Shown here in pieces: positions 1-4,267 of a DNA stretch of 5,211 nucleotides. Origin of the DNA: Oscillospiraceae bacterium (GTDB lineage Bacteria > Bacillota_A > Clostridia > Oscillospirales > Oscillospiraceae). The position numbers and the translations under genes are program-made. Location: positions 1 through 5,211 of the forward strand of contig JAFZOC010000108.1 in the NCBI GenBank assembly GCA_017550765.1. The letters are read 5' to 3'. Numbering within the stretch: position 1 is the first letter of the stretch; each line of letters begins with the position of its first letter. The notes under the pieces are model-generated. The model worked only from the letters and a program-made list of their open reading frames with translations. It was not told the DNA's origin and did no database searches.

Positions 1-8
1 CTTTTAGG

Positions 9-82
9 TAGCGGCACCTGGATTCGACCCGGGGACACTTCGGGTATGAACCGAATGCTCTGGCCAACTGAGCTATGCCGCC
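9..82 (-). tRNA. tRNA-Met (CAU), probable elongator type
   Basis: The minus strand folds as a cloverleaf: acceptor GGCGGCA with TGCCGCT (a G1-U72 pair), D-stem GCTC/GAGC, anticodon stem TTCGG/CCGAA with loop TTCATAC (anticodon CAT at 46-48), a 5-base variable loop, and T-arm CCCGG/CCAGG. The paired G1-U72 and A73 fit elongator tRNA-Met rather than initiator tRNA, which has an unpaired position 1. Lysidine-modified tRNA-Ile cannot be fully excluded by anticodon alone. Three oddities: the T-stem has a C-A mismatch, the T-loop starts with G instead of the near-universal T54, and the encoded 3' end reads ACCT rather than ACCA, so the final A would have to be added by nucleotidyltransferase. It lies downstream of the tRNA-like element at 111-181 and probably shares its promoter. 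Confidence 0.85.
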
Positions 83-110
83 ATATCGCTGTATCTCGAT
101 CACATTGGGC

Positions 111-181
111 AGCGGCACCTGGATCCGCCAACGTCCCCGCAGGGACGCTCCGGATGCGTATGCCAACTGAGCTATGCCGCC
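111..181 (-). pseudogene. tRNA-Met-like element with central hairpin (degenerate tRNA)
   Basis: The first 20 bases on the minus strand (acceptor 5' strand, GCTC D-stem strand, GTTGG of the D-loop) and the last 12 (3' half of the T-stem and acceptor 3' strand) are identical to the neighbouring tRNA-Met, and total length is within 2 bases. Everything between is different: there is no anticodon loop and no normal T-loop, but a long hairpin (123-155). The 3' end reads GCCC, not ACCA. It begins about 8 bases after the predicted start of the minus-strand promoter, so it is likely the first part of the tRNA-Met transcript. The likeliest reading is a duplicated tRNA-Met whose interior was replaced. 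A functional tRNA-like RNA is possible but unsupported. It cannot decode as a normal tRNA. Confidence 0.65.
123..155 (-). repeat. Imperfect palindrome with UNCG tetraloop inside the tRNA-like element
   Basis: As minus-strand RNA, ATCCG (151-155) pairs with CGGAT (123-127). After a small internal loop, AGCGUCCC (142-149) pairs with GGGACGUU (130-137). The loop is UGCG, closed by a C-G pair, which matches the very stable cUNCGg tetraloop class. One pair is G-U on the minus strand but would be A-C on the plus strand, favouring the minus-strand RNA as the folded form. There is no T-tract after it, so it is not a standard terminator. GGAG sits at the 5' foot of the inner stem, as in some REP elements, so it might be a dispersed palindromic repeat. 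No second copy lies in this window. Confidence 0.6.
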
Positions 182-195
182 ATACAGCATATGGG

Positions 196-224
196 ATGTT
201 ACCATACCCTTGAGAGAATGTCAA
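196..224 (-). promoter_or_regulatory. Sigma-A promoter for the minus-strand tRNA unit
   Basis: The minus strand has a perfect TTGACA -35 box (219-224), a 17-base spacer and TAACAT as -10 (196-201). TGG directly precedes the -10, giving an extended -10. Transcription would begin near 189, just ahead of the tRNA-like element at 181, and continue into tRNA-Met. Confidence 0.75.
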
Positions 225-254
225 CTCCTTTTTTCAAAAAAGATAAATTCCCTC

Positions 255-283
255 TTGAAATCTGAAAAAGGATGTGCTATTAT
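255..283 (+). promoter_or_regulatory. Sigma-A promoter for tRNA-Val
   Basis: TTGAAA (255-260) and TATTAT (278-283) are separated by exactly 17 bases. Transcription would start near 290, leaving only about 5 bases before the tRNA at 295, typical of a tRNA promoter. It is divergent from the minus-strand tRNA promoter; the -35 boxes are about 30 bases apart, separated by an AT-rich stretch. Confidence 0.8.
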
Positions 284-294
284 AGACGGGCTTT

Positions 295-371
295 GGAGGG
301 CTAGCTCAGCTGGTTAGAGCGTCCGCCTCACACGCGGAAGGTCGACGGTTCGAGTCCGCCGCTCTCCACCA
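295..371 (+). tRNA. tRNA-Val (CAC)
   Basis: A complete 77-base cloverleaf with encoded CCA: acceptor GGAGGGC/GCTCTCC, D-stem GCTC/GAGC, anticodon stem TCCGC/GCGGA with loop CTCACAC (anticodon CAC at 329-331), variable loop AGGTC, T-arm GACGG/CCGCC with loop TTCGAGT, and A73 plus CCA. It decodes GUG valine codons. The one irregularity is an A-C mismatch at the second T-stem pair. It stands alone between its own promoter and a terminator that begins 5 bases after the CCA, so it is a single-gene transcription unit. Confidence 0.95.
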
Positions 372-376
372 AAGTT

Positions 377-409
377 CGACAGGCCGCCCGATGGGCGGCC
401 TGTCGTTTT
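377..409 (+). terminator. Intrinsic terminator of tRNA-Val
   Basis: A perfect 13-bp GC-rich stem (377-389 with 393-405), a 3-base loop GAT and TTTT immediately after. It starts 5 bases downstream of the tRNA CCA end. The T-tract is short, but the stem is very strong. Confidence 0.9.
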
Positions 410-520
410 CTGTGCGTCCCTGCGCAGGCCCGAGACACGGGGCTCGACAAGGGGCCGCGCCCGGCCGTCCCAGGCTGATCGCGCCCTTGTCCCGGACGGG
501 CCGCGCCGGCGTACCGCGCA
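410..520. other. Gene-free GC-rich spacer between converging terminators
   Basis: No credible coding region, RNA gene or promoter is visible on either strand. The stretch is GC-rich with several short self-complementary segments. The clearest is GACAAGGG (446-453) against CCCTTGTC (484-491), an 8-bp stem around a 30-base GC-rich interior. It separates the tRNA-Val terminator from the terminator of the minus-strand operon. Confidence 0.5.
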
Positions 521-549
521 GAAAAGCTCCACCGGGGGTGGAGCTTTTC
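521..549 (-). terminator. Intrinsic terminator of the symporter/PH-protein operon
   Basis: A perfect 13-bp stem (521-533 with 537-549) around a 3-base loop lies about 70 bases after the stop codon of the minus-strand PH-like gene. The run of four T's in the 3' arm is part of the stem rather than following it, and an A-tract lies on the opposite arm, so it may act in both directions. It is the only strong hairpin placed to end the operon. Confidence 0.75.
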
Positions 550-621
550 CGGGTATCGATATATCGGTCTGTTTTGCTCTTGTGCGTCTGTCGGCGTCGT
601 CCCGAGACCGTCTTCCCCGCC

Positions 622-1011
622 CTATCCCGGCGGGAGGGGCTGCTTCATGGCCCACTCGAAGAAGTCTCGCATCGAGCCCTGGGTGTTGGTCAAGACATAG
701 GAGCTGCCGTCCTTGAGAACGATCTGCAGGCTGGAGAACAGGAACTTCTTGTTGAATTCATAGCGCTCCACGGCGTCCCGCCGGAGGACTTTCACCTCTC
801 CCGCGACGAGCGCGCCGCAGAAGATGAGGAGGATGCGCCGGTCCGTGATGGCCAGCATCTTGCGCTCCGCCTCATGGACGCCGGTGAGGATGCAGTTGAG
901 CCGCTCCCCCTCCTGCAGCAGCTCCGCGAGCGGTTTCAGTTCCTTGCGGAGGTAGTAGTCGCTGTAGATGCCAAGCTCCCGCAGTCTCTTGTCCAAGTCA
1001 TAGCGCGTCAT
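622..1011 (-). CDS. Small protein with YokE-like bacterial PH domain
   Basis: This encodes 129 residues with no signal peptide or clear membrane span, so it is probably cytoplasmic. Residues 22-45 (KELKPLAELLQEGERL, then LTG) and 53-63 (LAITDRRILLI) match the pattern of the bacterial PH-domain family (YokE-like/bPH_3), in which a polar helix leads to a beta-rich core with a T-D-R-R-hydrophobic strand. A further beta segment, LQIVLKDGSSYVLTN, lies at 95-109, and a final aromatic helix (FFEWAMKQ) ends the fold, as expected for PH domains. Ligands of such domains in bacteria are mostly unknown. The start lies 3 bp after the symporter stop and the nearest purine-rich stretch is about 19 bases upstream, so translation probably depends on coupling to the symporter. 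A role near that transporter is inferred from position only. Family assignment is by eye. Confidence 0.8.
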   Translation of the reverse strand: MTRYDLDKRLRELGIYSDYYLRKELKPLAELLQEGERLNCILTGVHEAERKMLAITDRRILLIFCGALVAGEVKVLRRDAVERYEFNKKFLFSSLQIVLKDGSSYVLTNTQGSMRDFFEWAMKQPLPPG

Positions 1012-1014
1012 GGA

Positions 1015-2328
1015 TCACTTGATGACGGCGTCCTCTTTCAAGTAGCCCAGCTTTTTGGCGATGCAGCAAGTGCAGGTCAGGTCGCCGAACACGTTCAGCG
1101 CGGTGCGGCCCATATCCAGGATCGCGTCGATGCCCAGGATCATGGCATATGCGCCGGCCAGTACCGTGCCCTCTGCGATCGGCAAGTTGATGCCCTGCAT
1201 GACCATGGCCAGCATGATCGCGCCTGCGCCGGGGACGCCGGCGGTGCCGATGGAGGCCAGGGTGGCCAACAGCACGATCATGGCCATCTCGCCATAGGTC
1301 AGGCCGCGGGCGTAGCAGGACATGACCAGGAAGAAGGCGCATACGCCCTGGTAGATCGCGGTGCCGTCCATATTTATCGTGGCGCCCAGGGGCAGGGAGA
1401 AGGCGTAGACTTCCTTATCCACGCCCAGGTTCTCCGCCGCCGCCATGGTGGTGGGCAGGGTGCCGTTGGAGGAACGGGTGACGAAGGCGGTGATGAAGGG
1501 CGTGCGGGCCTCCTTGAAGAAGGTGCCGATCTTGATCTTGAAGAGCGTCAGCAGGCCTCCGTAGACCAGGATCACATGGATCAGATAGCCCAGGAAGCAG
1601 GCGATCGTGACCGTGACCAGGGCGCCGGCCACCTTGGCGCCATTTTTGGCGAATACCTCGCAGATCAGGACCGCGACGCCGATGGGGGCATACTGCATGA
1701 TGCCGGCCACGACTCTCATCATAGCCTCAGCCAGGCAGTCGAACCACTTGAACATGGTGAAGGAGATGTCGCGGATGCGCTCATCATCGGAGATCTTCAT
1801 GTAGGACAGGCAGAGGCCGAGGATCAGGGAGAAGAAGATCACCTGCAGCACGGTCTCGTTCACCAGGGCAGTGAGGATGCTGGTGGGGATGATGTTGGTG
1901 ATGACTTCCCAGACATTGCTCTCGGCAGTTTTGCCGGCCGCGTCGGCAGCCAGCTCCGTGACGGCGGCCAGCTCCGCGTGAGGCTGGAAGATGTTGCCCA
2001 TGAGCAGGCCGATGATGACGCCGATGGCCGATGTGATCAGATAGATGCCGATGATGCGGATGCCCACTTTGCCGACTGTGGCAGGGGAGACAGACGAAGC
2101 GCCGACCACCAGGGAGCCGACGATCATCGGGATGATGATCATTTTCAGCAGTCTGGTGAAGATCGTGCCGAACATGCTGATCCAGGGGGGCAGCGCCGTG
2201 ATGCCGTTGGCCGCGAGGATCACGCCGGCGACCGCGCCGACGACCAGGCCGATCAGGATCTTGTACAGGACGTTGAAGTTCAGGTATGCCCGAAAGAACC
2301 CGCCCTTCTTGGGTGCGTTGTTTTCCAT
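1015..2328 (-). CDS. Dicarboxylate/amino acid:cation symporter (DAACS/SLC1, GltPh-like)
   Basis: This 437-residue inner-membrane protein is expected to take up aspartate, glutamate or related dicarboxylates by sodium or proton symport. The hallmark elements appear in order: HP1 with TRSSNGTLPTT (284-294), TM7 with NMDGT (319-323), HP2 with ASIGTAGVPGAGA (358-370), and TM8 with DAILDMGRTALNVFGD (401-416). By alignment with archaeal GltPh, D401, D405, R408, T409, N412 and D416 correspond to D390, D394, R397, T398, N401 and D405. The conserved Arg equivalent to R397 binds the side-chain carboxylate, so an acidic substrate is likely, while aspartate versus glutamate is open. Length is typical for the family. 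A cysteine cluster (CTCC, 419-422) follows TM8. The start at 2328 is chosen because AAGGAGGT lies 4 bases upstream; an in-frame start at 2352 has no such site. It heads an operon with the PH-like gene. Confidence 0.95.
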   Translation of the reverse strand: MENNAPKKGGFFRAYLNFNVLYKILIGLVVGAVAGVILAANGITALPPWISMFGTIFTRLLKMIIIPMIVGSLVVGASSVSPATVGKVGIRIIGIYLITSAIGVIIGLLMGNIFQPHAELAAVTELAADAAGKTAESNVWEVITNIIPTSILTALVNETVLQVIFFSLILGLCLSYMKISDDERIRDISFTMFKWFDCLAEAMMRVVAGIMQYAPIGVAVLICEVFAKNGAKVAGALVTVTIACFLGYLIHVILVYGGLLTLFKIKIGTFFKEARTPFITAFVTRSSNGTLPTTMAAAENLGVDKEVYAFSLPLGATINMDGTAIYQGVCAFFLVMSCYARGLTYGEMAMIVLLATLASIGTAGVPGAGAIMLAMVMQGINLPIAEGTVLAGAYAMILGIDAILDMGRTALNVFGDLTCTCCIAKKLGYLKEDAVIK

Positions 2329-2332
2329 AGAG

Positions 2333-2340
2333 ACCTCCTT
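2333..2340 (-). promoter_or_regulatory. Ribosome binding site of the symporter
   Basis: AAGGAGGT on the minus strand is a full match to the anti-Shine-Dalgarno core and is placed 4 bases before ATG 2328. It decides the start and makes the 8-residue upstream extension from 2352 unlikely. Confidence 0.9.
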
Positions 2341-2387
2341 TTTGATTCTCACTTTCCGTCATTTGGCTTTCGCCATAGTGTATGTTT

Positions 2388-2416
2388 ATTATAGCTCTTT
2401 AAGGAAAAGAAGTAAA
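2388..2416 (-). promoter_or_regulatory. Sigma-A promoter of the symporter/PH operon
   Basis: A perfect TATAAT (2388-2393) is preceded at 17 bases by TTTACT (2411-2416), 4 of 6 to consensus. Transcription would start near 2381, giving a leader of about 50 bases. The leader contains a small GAAA-capped hairpin (2364-2375) and the strong RBS. No clear operator was recognised. Confidence 0.8.
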
Positions 2417-2440
2417 ACTGTTTTCATTCTATTCACAAAA

Positions 2441-2470
2441 AACCGGTATTATTTACAAATAACACCGGTT
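2441..2470. terminator. Bidirectional intrinsic terminator after the racemase gene
   Basis: AACCGGT (2441-2447) pairs with ACCGGTT (2464-2470). After one mismatch the stem continues for 5 more AT pairs around a 4-base loop. On the minus strand the hairpin ends in a run of T's (2435-2442), and on the plus strand it is followed by GTTTTTG. The only known incoming transcript is the minus-strand racemase gene, whose stop lies 30 bases before it. It isolates the symporter promoter from read-through. Confidence 0.9.
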
Positions 2471-2500
2471 GTTTTTGTCATATTGTACAGGATAAGCGCT

Positions 2501-3217
2501 TTATTCCGCCTCTTTTTCCTTCAGCGGATAGCCGCAAAAGAGCACTGCCGCCCGGGCCAGCTCCTCGGTGGGGTCCACGAAGGGGCCCTCGTCCTGCAGG
2601 GTGTTGGCCACGATGGGCAGCTCCGTGCAGGCCAGGATGAAGTAATCCGCTCCCCGCCGCCGCAGCTCCTCCAGCAGGCGGGTCCATCCCTCCTCTTCCG
2701 GCTGCATGGGCCGGGTGGCCTTCACCACATCGTAGATCAGGTGCATGAGCCAGGCCTGCTGCTCCTCGTCCGGGTGCAGGAAGGCCACGCCCGCATCCTC
2801 CAGCGCCCGGTCGTAGATCCCGGTCTGCAGGGTGCCTGTGGTGCCCAGCACCGCCGCCCGCTTGCCCGGGAAAAGCTCCGCGCATCGGTGTGCCGTGATG
2901 GACAGCATATCCAGGATGGGCGTTTCCGTCAGCGCCTGGAGCCTGGGCAGAAAATAGTGGGCGGTGTTGCAGGCCATGACGATGCAGGACGCTCCGCAGC
3001 GCTCCAGATCCCGCAGGGCGCCGGTCATCTCCGGCACCGGGTCCTCCCCGCCGTGGAGGATGGCCTCGGTCCGGTCCGGGATGGCGCAGTCGCTGTCGAT
3101 ATAGACGCGGATATGCTCCCTGTCGCTGTCCGCCTTGGTCAGCGTGGTGATCTTGATGAACAGATCCGCCGTAGCCAGCGGGCCCATGCCCCCCAGGATG
3201 CCGATGGACTTTTTCAT
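2501..3217 (-). CDS. Aspartate/glutamate racemase family protein
   Basis: This 238-residue cytosolic enzyme belongs to the PLP-independent Asp/Glu racemase family, which swaps the alpha-proton of an amino acid using two cysteines. GGMGPLAT at 9-16, PDRT at 47-50, MACNTAH with Cys83, and LACTELP with Cys197 are the family signatures; both catalytic cysteines are present, and length is normal for aspartate racemase. The substrate cannot be read from sequence: aspartate is the default, but some family members (for example YgeA-type) are broad-specificity racemases. ATG 3217 is preceded by a purine-rich GAGAGGGAAGG site. The frame stays open for a long way upstream only because of high GC content. 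It lies 53 bp after the TauE-like gene on the same strand, with no obvious terminator between, so the two are probably cotranscribed. It ends just ahead of a strong terminator. Confidence 0.93.
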   Translation of the reverse strand: MKKSIGILGGMGPLATADLFIKITTLTKADSDREHIRVYIDSDCAIPDRTEAILHGGEDPVPEMTGALRDLERCGASCIVMACNTAHYFLPRLQALTETPILDMLSITAHRCAELFPGKRAAVLGTTGTLQTGIYDRALEDAGVAFLHPDEEQQAWLMHLIYDVVKATRPMQPEEEGWTRLLEELRRRGADYFILACTELPIVANTLQDEGPFVDPTEELARAAVLFCGYPLKEKEAE

Positions 3218-3270
3218 ATCCTTCCCTCTCTCCGTGTTCTTCGTTCTCTTCTCCGCATGCCGGCCGCCTC

Positions 3271-4050
3271 TCAGAGCAGTTCCGAGAGGACCTTGACCGT
3301 CAGCAGCGCCAGCACCACCAGGATCGTGGGCTTGACGATCTTGGAGCCGTCCTTGATGGCCAGGCCCGAGCCGATCCAGTGTCCCGCCACCGAGGCCACC
3401 GCCCCGATCAGGCCCAGGGCCAGGAAGACCTTGCCATGGAGCATGGAGGTGGCCAGGGCGCCTATGTTGCTGGAGAGGTTGACGAGCTTGACGTTGCCGG
3501 AGGCGGTGCGCACGTCCAGCTTGCCCAGGGCGCAGAAGGTCAGCACCAGGAAGGTGCCCGCGCCGGGGCCGTAGAAGCCGTCGTAGGCGCCGATGATGAG
3601 GGCGGCGGCCCAGACGATGGCGGCCTGGCGTGGCCGGGGGATGTCCCCGGGCTCCTCCGGTAGCGTCCGCTGCCGCAGCACCACGAAGGCCACCACCGGC
3701 AGCACTGCCAGCAGCAGGTATTTGAGCGCCCGCTCGTCTACCATGAGCTGCAGCCGGGTCCCCAGGGACGCCCCAACGATCGCCAGGGCGATGGAGGGCA
3801 GGCCCAGCTTCCAGTCGATGTAGCCCCCGCGGACATAGCGGGAGGTGGACACCGCCGTGCCGATGCAGGAGGAGAGCTTGTTGGTGCCCAGGGCCAGATG
3901 GGACGGCAGCCCCGCCAGGAAATAGGCCGGCACCGAGACGATCCCGCCGCCGCCGGCGATCCCGTCCATGAAGCCGGCCAGGAACACCCCGGCCAGCACG
4001 ATCAGCACCATGGGCAGCGTCAGCTCCATGGGCATCCACATCGCCCGCAT
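3271..4050 (-). CDS. TauE/SafE family (YfcA-like) membrane permease
   Basis: This 259-residue multi-pass membrane protein of the sulfite exporter TauE/SafE family (formerly DUF81) moves anions or organosulfonates in characterised members; many others are of unknown substrate. The two homologous halves are visible. The first has MDGIAGGGGIVSVPA (28-42) and ALGTNKLSS (53-61). The second has YDGFYGPGAGTF (156-167) and SGNVKLVNLSSNIGAL (184-199), close to the E. coli YfcA pattern. About eight hydrophobic segments are expected and seen; a short polar loop lies at 126-142. The start at 4050 is chosen because AAAGGAG sits 8 bases upstream; the longer in-frame start at 4176 would add a polar, non-conserved 42-residue tail crossing the promoter. 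It is first in an operon with the racemase. Sulfite or sulfonate export is family knowledge, not shown here. Confidence 0.93.
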   Translation of the reverse strand: MRAMWMPMELTLPMVLIVLAGVFLAGFMDGIAGGGGIVSVPAYFLAGLPSHLALGTNKLSSCIGTAVSTSRYVRGGYIDWKLGLPSIALAIVGASLGTRLQLMVDERALKYLLLAVLPVVAFVVLRQRTLPEEPGDIPRPRQAAIVWAAALIIGAYDGFYGPGAGTFLVLTFCALGKLDVRTASGNVKLVNLSSNIGALATSMLHGKVFLALGLIGAVASVAGHWIGSGLAIKDGSKIVKPTILVVLALLTVKVLSELL

Positions 4051-4059
4051 GCTCTCCGC

Positions 4060-4066
4060 TCCTTTC
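4060..4066 (-). promoter_or_regulatory. Ribosome binding site of the TauE-like gene
   Basis: On the minus strand AAAGGAG lies just upstream of ATG 4050, spaced about 8-9 bases. It rules out the upstream in-frame ATG at 4176 as the main start. Confidence 0.8.
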
Positions 4067-4087
4067 CGCATTTCCTCTCTGAGGACG

Positions 4088-4096
4088 ATGATACCA
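4088..4096 (-). promoter_or_regulatory. Candidate extended -10 promoter of the TauE-racemase operon
   Basis: The minus strand reads TGG-TATCAT (-10 at 4088-4093, with the TG element at 4095-4096). The -35 region at the expected spacing is weak (TTTCCC), so the extended -10 would carry recognition. Transcription would start near 4081, about 30 bases before the start codon. Confidence 0.55.
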
Positions 4097-4099
4097 CAT

Positions 4100-4142
4100 G
4101 TTTTCGGAAAGGGAAAGGGCGTTTTCGGGAAAAAACCGCCCT
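4100..4142. promoter_or_regulatory. Candidate operator: 21-bp-spaced direct repeats and inverted repeat
   Basis: GTTTTCGG occurs at 4100-4107 and again at 4121-4128, exactly 21 bp apart or about two helical turns. The second copy lies in an imperfect inverted repeat: AGGGCGTTTT (4116-4125) against AAAA (4132-4135) and CGCCCT (4137-4142), with C4136 unpaired. The segment covers the -35 position of the minus promoter and ends 5 bp before the -35 of the plus promoter. This placement suits a regulator shared by both genes, but no protein is identified. Confidence 0.35.
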
Positions 4143-4147
4143 GCGCC

Positions 4148-4176
4148 TTGATTGCCCCGTCTCTTTGTGTTATCAT
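4148..4176 (+). promoter_or_regulatory. Sigma-A promoter of the aminotransferase
   Basis: TTGATT (4148-4153) and TATCAT (4171-4176) are separated by 17 bases. Transcription would start near 4183, giving a GC-rich leader of about 85 bases before ATG 4268. Confidence 0.75.
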
Positions 4177-4214
4177 ATCGATGAGCGACCTTTTCCCCCG
4201 GCGAAATTATTACA

Positions 4215-4246
4215 CCCGGCGCGGCCGCGGAGACGGCCCGGCGCGG
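4215..4246 (+). repeat. GC-rich leader with direct repeat and hairpin
   Basis: CCCGGCGCGG occurs at 4215-4224 and 4237-4246. Between and overlapping them, GGCCG (4223-4227) can pair with CGGCC (4234-4238) around a 6-base loop. It lies in the predicted 5' leader of the aminotransferase, ending about 8 bases before its RBS (4255-4260). A structural effect on translation is possible, but the sequence matches no riboswitch I recognise. Confidence 0.4.
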
Positions 4247-4267
4247 GACGATGAAAGGGATCGAGAC

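Noticed and set aside
557..566. 10-bp palindrome CGATATATCG
   Set aside because: Short, not near a promoter, and not repeated in the window; likely chance.
616..634. CCCGCC/GGCGGG hairpin over the stop codon of the PH-like gene
   Set aside because: No T-tract follows on the minus strand, and the stronger hairpin at 521-549 is the better terminator.
314..655. Minus-strand 113-codon frame across tRNA-Val
   Set aside because: It translates the antisense of a tRNA and its terminator, a common annotation artefact.
391..2394. 667-codon plus-strand open frame opposite the symporter and PH-like gene
   Set aside because: Its translation is a low-complexity His/Asp/Gly/Gln-rich string with no domain, typical of the antisense of GC-rich genes. 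The opposite strand encodes a clear SLC1 transporter.
2045..3574. 509-codon plus-strand open frame over the terminator and the racemase
   Set aside because: It runs through a strong terminator and antisense to two well-recognised genes, with no RBS or family motifs.
4051..4176. Upstream start of the TauE-like gene adding 42 residues
   Set aside because: The extension is polar and unlike the family, covers the predicted -10, and lacks the RBS seen before 4050.
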